This document shows positions 11,858 to 18,644 of a stretch of 33,884 nt of DNA, piece after piece. Source of the stretch: Polyangia bacterium (lineage in GTDB: Bacteria > Myxococcota_A > Polyangia > Polyangiales > Polyangiaceae); assembly GCA_030426145.1 (NCBI GenBank), contig JAUHZF010000056.1, forward strand, positions 1-33,884, written 5' to 3'. The notes below the pieces were generated by a model. It had not been told where the DNA came from. It worked only from the letters and a program-made list of their open reading frames with translations, and made no database searches. Made by a program: the position numbers and the translations under genes. The stretch's first letter is position 1. The number at the start of each line of letters is the position of its first letter.

Positions 11858-13204
11858 TCACAAGCCGGCGAAGTGAGCCAACGGACGCCAGACCCGTGCC
11901 GCCCAGGCCGCCTCGTTGTGGGGCGCCGCCAGCTCGTGCCAGTGCCACATGTCGACGCCGGCGGTGTAGCCGGCCGATTGTAGAATCGACTCGAGCTGTT
12001 TGTTCTCGCAGTAGTTGTCGCTCGCGCTGGGGTCGTCGTCTTCGATGCCGTCCTGGTCGCTGTCGAAGCAGGTCCCGCTGCCGCCCGAGTCGAGGTACAG
12101 CGCGGTGCTGCGGTGTCCGGCCGCCGCGTAGCGCTCGATCATGGTCGGCTGGTTCTGGCCGGGGCCGATCGACCCCCAGCCCATGGTGCCCGAGAGGCTG
12201 GCCGCGAAGTCGTAGGCACCCGGGTAGCGGTCGGCGATGTGAAAGCTGATGAGGCCACCGAGCGATGAGCCCATGACGCCGACCTTGGTGGGTTCACCGT
12301 ACTGGTCACGCACGAGCTGGCGCACGTAGAGCTGCACGAAGTCCGCGTAGTCGTCGCCATCTCCCCCGATGGGGCCGCCCCCGAGATCATCGCTCACGTG
12401 CGTGTACTCGGCCATGCGGGCAGGGGTGTTGTCGATGCCGACCACCATCATTCCGCCGGGCAGGCTCGTGGGCAGACTCCATCCACCCCAAGGTGCGTCG
12501 GGGTCGAAGAGGTTCTGGCCGTCGGCGGCGTAGAGCAGGTGCGTGACGGGCTCGGCAGGAACCCAGACCCGCACGCGGCGCGGAGCGACGGTTCCATCGC
12601 TGACCCCGAAGAAGCGCTCGAGATGAGCGGCCGTCGGCTCGATGACCGACAGCTCCCCGAAGGCGTCGTACACGTAGGCGCGCGACCATGGGTCGGACGC
12701 GTAGGTCGTGCCATCGTCGACGAGTTTGTAGCCGTCGCCCGAAGAGGCGGTCACGACGGCCCAGGAGAAGCCCGTGTCGACGGTGAGCGGCACGCCCGCC
12801 CACTGGTCGAAGTCCCCTGCGACCTCGTCGAAGGCGGGGTCGAGTGAAACCACGAGGTGACCGCCTTCGGCCAGGTCCAACGGCCAGCCACGGCTGCGGG
12901 CCAAGCTGGCCATGGTGGTGTTGGGGTCGTTGCGGAGCTGCGCGAGCACCGTGTCGAGCTCGGTGACGCTGCCGCCAGATGCCGTCGAGCTCGTCCCGCC
13001 CCCGGTTCCCACGGCGCCGCCTGCGCTGCCGGTGCCCGATGTTGACGTGCCGCCGGAGCCGGTGGTCGTGGAGCCGGTTTGGGCAGTGCCCGTGGTGGTC
13101 TCGGGCGGGGCGGAGGCAGGGGCGTCACATCCGACGTTGCCGGCCGAGACGACCAGGCCGATGGCAAGACCGGCGCGTAGGATGGGGACCCATGCGTAAC
13201 TCAT
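11858..13204 (-). CDS. Secreted esterase of the enterochelin-esterase-like (Esterase D) superfamily, lipoprotein
   Basis: The protein is predicted to be an alpha/beta hydrolase. The start at 13204 gives the signal MSYAWVPILRAGLAIGLVVS ending in GNVGC (Cys26), a likely lipoprotein. A Ser/Thr/Gly-rich linker of about 45 residues follows. The nucleophile elbow is GSSLGG with Ser314, after the strand KVGVM. A late histidine in APHNEAAW is the probable catalytic base. Between nucleophile and histidine lies an acidic insert, DSDQDGIEDDDP (about 381-392), which looks like a thrombospondin-type-3 calcium loop and has flanking cysteines. Substrate is not evident; a lipid or siderophore ester is possible. 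A strong hairpin 200 bases upstream separates it from the FadL gene, so it is probably transcribed on its own. Confidence 0.82.
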   Translation of the reverse strand: MSYAWVPILRAGLAIGLVVSAGNVGCDAPASAPPETTTGTAQTGSTTTGSGGTSTSGTGSAGGAVGTGGGTSSTASGGSVTELDTVLAQLRNDPNTTMASLARSRGWPLDLAEGGHLVVSLDPAFDEVAGDFDQWAGVPLTVDTGFSWAVVTASSGDGYKLVDDGTTYASDPWSRAYVYDAFGELSVIEPTAAHLERFFGVSDGTVAPRRVRVWVPAEPVTHLLYAADGQNLFDPDAPWGGWSLPTSLPGGMMVVGIDNTPARMAEYTHVSDDLGGGPIGGDGDDYADFVQLYVRQLVRDQYGEPTKVGVMGSSLGGLISFHIADRYPGAYDFAASLSGTMGWGSIGPGQNQPTMIERYAAAGHRSTALYLDSGGSGTCFDSDQDGIEDDDPSASDNYCENKQLESILQSAGYTAGVDMWHWHELAAPHNEAAWAARVWRPLAHFAGL

Positions 13205-13452
13205 GTATGCGTTACGCACTAGCGCAACCGCCCGGAAAAAGGAAGACACCCGACAAACTGCCCCGAATGCGCTCAAGGGACGCGGCGGATGGACGTTACC
13301 CCATGACAGAGACGGCGCGCCGAGCGCCCATCCCCAGACCCCCCGTTGCCGAACGTGGCGGGAGGTAACGAGGGGCTGGCTCGGGCGCCGACTCGTTTAT
13401 TTCGCGGGCGGCCCCCCGATGTTCGACATCGGGGGGCTGCGACGCATTTCCC
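13205..13452. other. Intergenic region between esterase and FadL-like genes
   Basis: This 248-base stretch has no convincing gene. It holds the terminator hairpin at 13411-13437. Close to the esterase start there is a short imperfect dyad, TGCGT-T-ACGCA at 13208-13218, that could be an operator. The esterase promoter must lie here, but I cannot place its boxes with confidence. Confidence 0.6.
13411..13437 (-). terminator. Transcription terminator hairpin after the FadL-like gene
   Basis: GCCCCCCGATGT and ACATCGGGGGGC form a perfect 12-bp stem around a 3-base TCG loop, starting 15 bases beyond the FadL-like stop codon. On the minus strand the stem is followed by GCGAAATAAAC, which is locally A/T-rich but not a clean U tract. 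It is the strongest hairpin noticed in the window and its position fits termination of the lipoprotein-FadL operon. Confidence 0.75.
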
Positions 13453-14958
13453 TCACTCGGTGGTGGCGGGCGTGCTGGGGGGCGGAGCGCTGAACGGGTC
13501 GAAGGCGGCCTGCACGTAGACGTTCAGGACGCCGATGTTCTGCGAGTAGTTGCCGCCCGCGTAGGGCTGCGCCGACGGCGCGGCGAAGGTGTGCGACGCG
13601 TTGGTGTCGGTGGTGTTCCGCGGGATGTAGAAGAACTGCGTGTAGGCCGCGGACAAGAACAGCTCGTCGATGAGCTGGAACTTCCCACCGAGGGCCACGC
13701 TCACGTCGTGGAAGTCGAGGAGGTCGGGCCCGAGGGTGCGGTCCGGGATGGCGTTGGAGTCGTAGCCCAGGCCGAGCTGTAGCTCGACGGCGGGGATGAC
13801 CCAGTAGCTGGCGCCGGCGCGGATCCCGAAGGCGTCGTTCCACCGGCGTGGGGTGTTGACGACGACGTCGTTCGAGTTGGCGACGCTGTCGGCCACGCTG
13901 CCATCGTCGTTGATCTCGCAATCGATGCCGGCCACGACGACACAGTTGTCGTTGAACAGACTCCACCGGGTGAAGTCGCCGAAGAGGCGCGCCTCGAAGT
14001 TCTTGGTCGCGCGCCAGCCGACGCCGAGCCGGATGATGTCGGGCCAGTTGAAGTCGACCTCGATGTCGTCGGTACCTGCGACGTTGCCGCTGAGGTTGCC
14101 CGCGCCGTCGTAGCGGTGCAGCAGCCCCTTGGCCTTGGCGCCGTTGAAGCCCGTCGGCGCCTGGTAGCTCACGCCGACGCGCAGGTCTTGGTTGCCGAGC
14201 GGGGTCACGAGCACGCCGGCCCCGAGGTGGGGGTCGATGCTGCTCGCGTCCAGCAGCGCGCGACCCTCGAGGTCGACGCTGTTGTTGCCGGACAACTCAC
14301 GCGCGCGGACCGTCTGCGACTGCGTGATGGCGATGCCGCCGGAGATGCCGATCGACACGTAGTCGGAGATGCCGATGGCGAAGGCGCCGGAGAGGTAGAG
14401 CGTGCGAAGCACGCCGTCGATCGAGTACCAGCGCTGCACCCCGTCGACAGGACCCGCATAGGACCCGTTGCCGGCGAAGTCGTCGTTCTGGTTCCACGAG
14501 GACTGACCCCCGAAGGGCACGAAGAAGGCGATACCGCCCGCGAGGCGCACGCTCTCGCTGACGTTGCCACCGGCCGCAGCGCCGACCATGGGGGCGGCGG
14601 CGAGGTTGGTCAGGCTCGCCTTGCCGTTGTTGGCGCCGGGAGCGTCGGCCGGCTCGGGCACCTCCTGGGGCACGTTGCAGCCCGCAGGATCGGCCCCGGT
14701 CCCACAGCCGGGAGGCGCAGCGCGCTCGTAGCTGGCGGTGCGCCATGCGGCGTTGACGTCGAGGAAGAGGTCGATGCCGCTGAGGCTGCCGAGGGCGCCG
14801 GGGTTGTAGAAGATGCTCGTCGAGTTGACGTCCATCGGGGTGCCACGCTCTCCGCCGAAACGGGCGGTGGAGAGGCCGCTCGCGGCGGCAGGGCTGGTCC
14901 AGAGGATACCGGCCCCGAGGCCGACGAGAGCGAGTGCGCGGGTGGTTCGCATGGTCAT
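13453..14958 (-). CDS. OmpP1/FadL-family outer-membrane transport protein
   Basis: This is an outer-membrane beta-barrel of the FadL family, which takes up long-chain fatty acids and other hydrophobic compounds. Residues 1-27 are a type I signal peptide ending near PAAASG. The family N-terminal signature is clear: STARFGGERGTPMDVNST followed by SIFYNPGAL. The rest alternates aromatic and polar residues as in a barrel, and RLGVGWRATKNFEARL near residue 320 matches FadL barrel strands. The terminal residue is not the common Phe. The ATG at 14952 has AGGA five bases upstream and is an equally good start. The gene follows a lipoprotein gene by 9 bases, so the two are cotranscribed and may work together. 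A terminator follows at 13411. Confidence 0.93.
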   Translation of the reverse strand: MTMRTTRALALVGLGAGILWTSPAAASGLSTARFGGERGTPMDVNSTSIFYNPGALGSLSGIDLFLDVNAAWRTASYERAAPPGCGTGADPAGCNVPQEVPEPADAPGANNGKASLTNLAAAPMVGAAAGGNVSESVRLAGGIAFFVPFGGQSSWNQNDDFAGNGSYAGPVDGVQRWYSIDGVLRTLYLSGAFAIGISDYVSIGISGGIAITQSQTVRARELSGNNSVDLEGRALLDASSIDPHLGAGVLVTPLGNQDLRVGVSYQAPTGFNGAKAKGLLHRYDGAGNLSGNVAGTDDIEVDFNWPDIIRLGVGWRATKNFEARLFGDFTRWSLFNDNCVVVAGIDCEINDDGSVADSVANSNDVVVNTPRRWNDAFGIRAGASYWVIPAVELQLGLGYDSNAIPDRTLGPDLLDFHDVSVALGGKFQLIDELFLSAAYTQFFYIPRNTTDTNASHTFAAPSAQPYAGGNYSQNIGVLNVYVQAAFDPFSAPPPSTPATTE

Positions 14959-14967
14959 CCTATGGCC

Positions 14968-15609
14968 TCAGATGGCGTCCGCCTGCCGTCCGTCACAGTC
15001 GACGACGGGGGGCTCGGGGTTCATGTCGTTCTCGCGGGCCTGGAAGGCGAAGGTGCCTTCGAGGTCGAGCGCGAAGGGCGCCGTGACGTTGGCTACGAAG
15101 GTTCCGCAGAGGATGCTGGGGTCGTCGGAACAGAAGGCCATCTCGAGGGTGGCCTGCACCGTGAGGTTGTTCTCGCTCAGCGGGTTGCTGTCGCCGGGAA
15201 CGAAGGCGTCGACCAGGTCGAGGGTGGCGATGCCGTTGCTGATCGGGAAAGGCCCGAAGGTCTGCGGCATGACGGGGTCGCCCTGCGCCGTCATGGTGAT
15301 CACGGTCGAGCGATCGTCGGCGTTGACCGGCGTGAGGGTGATGGTGACATCACTGCCATCCGTCTGAACGTCGGCGATGAAGGGCGCCGGCTTGTTCGGC
15401 GACACCGTCGGCGTCAGGGAGAAGAAGTACGAGCCCGTGGCCATGGCGTCGGGCTGGGCCGCTGCGCAAAGGCCTGCGACCTGCTTGGGGCCGATTTCCT
15501 CGAACCGCCGTTGGAAGTCTTCGAATTTCCCCTCCGGGTCGGGACAGCCCGACGCGCCGAGCAGGAGCGAGCCTGCACAGAGAAACGTCACGAATGGTCG
15601 CTTACGCAT
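14968..15609 (-). CDS. Small lipoprotein in operon with the FadL-like channel
   Basis: The ATG at 15609 is selected because GAGG lies 8 bases upstream and the protein begins with MRKRPFVTFLCAGSLLLGAS ending in GC (Cys22), a clear lipoprotein signal. A longer reading of the frame to 15879 would overlap the metallophosphoesterase gene. The 213-residue product has a short helical N-terminal segment (about residues 25-45) followed by a mainly beta-strand domain with repeated Val-Thr-Ile-Thr runs and one probable disulfide (CSDDPSILC). I do not recognise the family. The 9-base gap to the FadL-like gene suggests a partner role at the outer membrane, for example binding of a hydrophobic ligand. Confidence 0.85.
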   Translation of the reverse strand: MRKRPFVTFLCAGSLLLGASGCPDPEGKFEDFQRRFEEIGPKQVAGLCAAAQPDAMATGSYFFSLTPTVSPNKPAPFIADVQTDGSDVTITLTPVNADDRSTVITMTAQGDPVMPQTFGPFPISNGIATLDLVDAFVPGDSNPLSENNLTVQATLEMAFCSDDPSILCGTFVANVTAPFALDLEGTFAFQARENDMNPEPPVVDCDGRQADAI

Positions 15610-15694
15610 GGTGAGGTCCTCGCAAAAAAGTGTCGCGACCGTATCACACGGGCGCCTGCGACGTGTCGCCCATTCTACGGGCATGTGTCCCCCC

Positions 15695-16840
15695 TCAGGC
15701 CGCGGGGGACACGAGGGTGAGAAGCGTGATCTCGGGCGGCGCACCGACGCGGAGGGGAGGTCCCCAAAAGCCGGTGCCTCGGCTGGTGTAGAGCTGGGCG
15801 TCACCGCTGCGCGTGAGGCCGGCCACGTGGGGCTGCTGCAGCCGGACGAAGAGGTTCCAAGGTACGATCTGCCCGCCATGGGTATGGCCGCTGAGCTGGA
15901 GGCCGACCCCGGCTGCGGCGGCCGCGGCGAACTGTCGGGGTTGGTGAGCCAGCAGCACCACCTCGCGCTCGGGGTCGCGTCCTTCGAGCGCGCGCTCGAG
16001 GTCGGGGCCGTGGCCCGGGCCGAAGGCGTTCACGTCGTCGACGCCGGCGAGGTCGAAGGTGGCGTCGTCGCGGCCGAGCTCGACGCGCTCGTTGCGAAGG
16101 GGTTTCACGCCGAGCCGTCGCAGCTCGGCGAGCCAGGCGTCGGCCCCCGCGTAGTACTCGTGGTTGCCGGTGACGAAGTACGTGCCCTGGCGGGACGAGA
16201 GATCGGCCAGCGGTGCGACGTGCTCAGCGAGCTCCTGCACCGAGCCGTCGACGAGATCGCCGGTGATGACGACCGCGTCGGGTTCGAGGGCGTTGACGCG
16301 ATCGACCACCCCTCCCAGCCACTCGCGCCCGAGCAGAGGACCGATGTGCACGTCGCTCAGCTGCACGAGGCGATAGCCCGAAGCGCCGGCGGGGAGCCGG
16401 GGCAGGGTGACTTCGACGCGCTTGACCGGAACGGCCCCGGTCGCGCGCCAAAGGCCGTAGGCGAGGGCGATGCCGGTGGCGACCATGGTGCCGATCCCGA
16501 TGGCACGGGAGCGCGCGGGTTCGCCCACCTGGAGTGCGCCCAGGAGCAAGCGCACGAGCTCGCCCAACCCGAGGAGGCTCACGAGGAGGAAGATGGCCCC
16601 CAGCCACATGTACGCCGCACGGGCGAGCGCACCCCCACGCTCACGGCCGAGGCGTCGTGCTGCAATGAGGCTACCCGGCCCCCCGATGGTGAGACCGGCC
16701 AGGATGAAAGCGCCCGCGGTCTGAACCGTCTCGCCCCAACCCGGCGCGACGACGAGCCGCTGATACACGAAGTAGTGCGCGCCCCCCACGAAGAGCGTGA
16801 GCATCCCGAAGAAGACGATGAAGGAGAAGAGGCGGCGCAT
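15695..16840 (-). CDS. Membrane-bound metallophosphoesterase (YkuE-like)
   Basis: Four N-terminal membrane segments (about residues 5-27, 40-60, 78-103 and 113-131) are followed by a calcineurin-like phosphoesterase domain. All metal-binding blocks are present in order: LSDVHIG (Asp163, His165), ITGDLVDGS, VTGNHEYY, LLAHQP and SGHTHGGQ. The C-terminus LYTSRGTGFWGPPLRVG is typical of the YkuE/TMEM86-like membrane branch, with the catalytic domain on the cytoplasmic or outer face depending on topology. The gene lies between the lipoprotein gene and the minisatellites and has no obvious operon partner. The substrate is unknown; phospholipids are plausible from related enzymes. Confidence 0.92.
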   Translation of the reverse strand: MRRLFSFIVFFGMLTLFVGGAHYFVYQRLVVAPGWGETVQTAGAFILAGLTIGGPGSLIAARRLGRERGGALARAAYMWLGAIFLLVSLLGLGELVRLLLGALQVGEPARSRAIGIGTMVATGIALAYGLWRATGAVPVKRVEVTLPRLPAGASGYRLVQLSDVHIGPLLGREWLGGVVDRVNALEPDAVVITGDLVDGSVQELAEHVAPLADLSSRQGTYFVTGNHEYYAGADAWLAELRRLGVKPLRNERVELGRDDATFDLAGVDDVNAFGPGHGPDLERALEGRDPEREVVLLAHQPRQFAAAAAAGVGLQLSGHTHGGQIVPWNLFVRLQQPHVAGLTRSGDAQLYTSRGTGFWGPPLRVGAPPEITLLTLVSPAA

Positions 16841-16896
16841 AGCTGGAGGAGTTGAGTACCTAGGACGCCGAGGAGGTTTCGTCCACGAGTGAGCGC

Positions 16897-16968
16897 GTGC
16901 TCTTGCTCGGTCTCGTGCTCGGTCTCGTGCTCGGTCTCGGTCTCGTGCTCGGTCTCGGTCTCGTGCTC
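16897..16968. repeat. Hexamer minisatellite, 12 units
   Basis: Twelve tandem hexamers are built from two forms, GGTCTC and GTGCTC, plus one TTGCTC, in an irregular order. It lies in the gap between the glutaminase stop and the metallophosphoesterase start, not within a gene. Nine bases separate it from a second array with a different period. Confidence 0.93.
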
Positions 16969-16977
16969 TCCGAGGAC

Positions 16978-17075
16978 CTCGAACCTGGAACCTGGAACCT
17001 CGAACCTCGAACCTGGAACCTCGAACCTCGAACCTCGAACCTCGAACCTGGAACCTCGAACCCGGAACTTGGAAA
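16978..17075. repeat. Heptamer minisatellite, 14 units
   Basis: Tandem 7-base units alternate between CTCGAAC and CTGGAAC, with the last two units decayed (CCGGAAC, TTGGAAA). On the minus strand the unit reads GTTCGAG or GTTCCAG. Because seven is not a multiple of three, any open frame through it encodes a 7-residue peptide repeat every 21 bases (for example GSRFEVP), which can mislead gene callers. It ends 6 bases from the glutaminase stop codon. Confidence 0.95.
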
Positions 17076-17080
17076 CAGAG

Positions 17081-18586
17081 TCACTCCCCGAGCAGCTTCT
17101 CCACCACCGGGTGCTCTCCACGGCGGGCGTCGTCGATGGGGGTGTGGCCCCAGCGGTCGGTGGTGTCGCGGCGGGCACCGTGGGCGAGGAGGTAGCGGAC
17201 GAGCATGGGCCAGCCTTCGGCGGCGGCGAGGTGCAGTGGCGTGCGGCCGTCGTAGTCGGCCGCGTTCACGTTGGCGCCCGCCGACAGTAGCCGGTGGACT
17301 TCGTCGAGGTCGCCGCGGCTGGCGGCCCAGAGCATCGAGAGCACGGCGTCCTCTCGCGGATCGCTGCGGCGGGTCGGGTCGGCTTTGCCGCCGAGGCCGG
17401 TGAGGTCGTCGAAGGCGTGAAAACGGTAGGTGTCGAGCAACCCCTCGCAGAACGCCACCCCGCGCACGCTGTTGCCGAGCGTGTCGAGGCGCGGGGACCA
17501 CGTGCAGATCCCCATGATGTTGGGCACCACGATGAGGAGCGCACCGGCGACGCCACTCTTGGCCGGCAGTCCCACCCGGAAGGCGAACTCGCCCGAGAAG
17601 TCGTACATTCCGCACGACGCCATCAACGACAGGCAGTGTTTGACGGTGCTCGGGCTGAAGATCCGCTCCCCGGTGAGGGGGTTTACGCCCCCCGAGGCCA
17701 GCGTGGCCGCCACCACGGACATGCGATCGGTGGTCTGCTCGATCGAGCAGCACTGGAAGTAGAACTCGAGGACCTCGACCAGATCCGTGCCCTCGGGGAA
17801 GGCCCCGTGCTCGCGCATGAAGTAGGCGAGGGCGCGGTTGCGGTCCGCCGTCTCGCGCTCCGATTGGTAGACCGCATTGCTGAAGCCTGCTTTCTCGCCC
17901 CCCGCGAGGGCCCGCCATCGCTCCATCACCGCGTCGAAACGGTCGCCGCGGCTCGCCTGTGGGTGGATGAGTGAGCACGTCATGATCGCGCCCGCGTTGA
18001 TCATGGGGTTGTGGGGCTTGCCCTCGACGTTGAGCGTGATCTCGTTGAAGTGATGGCCGCTCGGCTCCCGCCCCACGTAGCGGTGCACCCCATCAACCCC
18101 GTGCGCTTCGAGGGCGAGACCGTAGTTGACCGGCTTGCAACACGACTGGACGCAGAACTCGGTGGTCGCGTCGCCACGTGCGTAGCGCTGTCCGTCGATG
18201 GTGCAGACCGAAACGCCGAACTGGTTTGGGTCGACCCGGCTCAGCTGGGGGATGTAGTCGGCGACCACGCCGGACGTCATCGACGACGCCTCGTCGTAGA
18301 TTCGGTCGAGCTCGCGCTTCAGCGCACCGAAGTCGGGGATGACGAGCCTGCCCGTGAGCGCGCGGTCGACGAGACCGATCCGCGTGCAGACCAGATCGGT
18401 GAAGGCTGCCTGGTCCAAAGGCGTCTGCTGGTGGCGGAGGTCCTCCGATAGACCCCGCAGTCGCGGGTCGTCCATGCGCAGCCCACAGCGCTCGAGGGCC
18501 GCGGACAGATCCTGGGGCGCAACCCCACCTTGCCCGGTCTCTTCGAGCGCGCGGTAGAGGTCCTCTTCGCGTCGTCGATGGCTCAA
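17081..18586 (-). CDS. glsA: Glutaminase with animal kidney-type architecture (helical N-domain, catalytic domain, ankyrin repeats)
   Basis: This enzyme should hydrolyse glutamine to glutamate and ammonia in the cytoplasm. All three regions of human GLS are recognisable. Residues 1-85 match its EF-hand-like helical domain (LRMDDPRL, VIPDF). Residues 100-395 are the catalytic domain, with Tyr111 in VADYIPQL, the nucleophile pair Ser148-x-x-Lys151 in QSCCKP, HRYVGREPSG, Asn197 in MINAGAI, NPLTGERI and Tyr328 in CGMYDFSG. Residues 413-500 form ankyrin repeats (DYDGRTPLHLAAAEG, DRWGHTPIDDA). The typical bacterial glutaminase is about 310 residues and lacks both ends. In the loop equivalent to the human gating loop the sequence is HHFNEITLN, so the Phe of human FNKLF is replaced by Thr. 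No signal peptide is present. The gene is single, between the heptamer repeat and a secreted-protein gene. Confidence 0.94.
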   Translation of the reverse strand: MSHRRREEDLYRALEETGQGGVAPQDLSAALERCGLRMDDPRLRGLSEDLRHQQTPLDQAAFTDLVCTRIGLVDRALTGRLVIPDFGALKRELDRIYDEASSMTSGVVADYIPQLSRVDPNQFGVSVCTIDGQRYARGDATTEFCVQSCCKPVNYGLALEAHGVDGVHRYVGREPSGHHFNEITLNVEGKPHNPMINAGAIMTCSLIHPQASRGDRFDAVMERWRALAGGEKAGFSNAVYQSERETADRNRALAYFMREHGAFPEGTDLVEVLEFYFQCCSIEQTTDRMSVVAATLASGGVNPLTGERIFSPSTVKHCLSLMASCGMYDFSGEFAFRVGLPAKSGVAGALLIVVPNIMGICTWSPRLDTLGNSVRGVAFCEGLLDTYRFHAFDDLTGLGGKADPTRRSDPREDAVLSMLWAASRGDLDEVHRLLSAGANVNAADYDGRTPLHLAAAEGWPMLVRYLLAHGARRDTTDRWGHTPIDDARRGEHPVVEKLLGE

Positions 18587-18644
18587 GCCACCAGCCTAGA
18601 TAGGTGAACTCGTCTTCGCTACAAGTCGTGGCGAAACAGCGCCG

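Noticed and set aside
14116..15720. Plus-strand 534-codon frame opposite the FadL and lipoprotein genes
   Set aside because: Antisense to two well-supported genes with signal peptides; no domain.
16897..17075. CRISPR array
   Set aside because: Units are 6-7 bases in direct tandem with no spacers.
16860..17978. Minus-strand frame with a GSRFEVP-type peptide repeat
   Set aside because: The repeat is the heptamer minisatellite read as protein and the rest is a shadow of the glutaminase gene.
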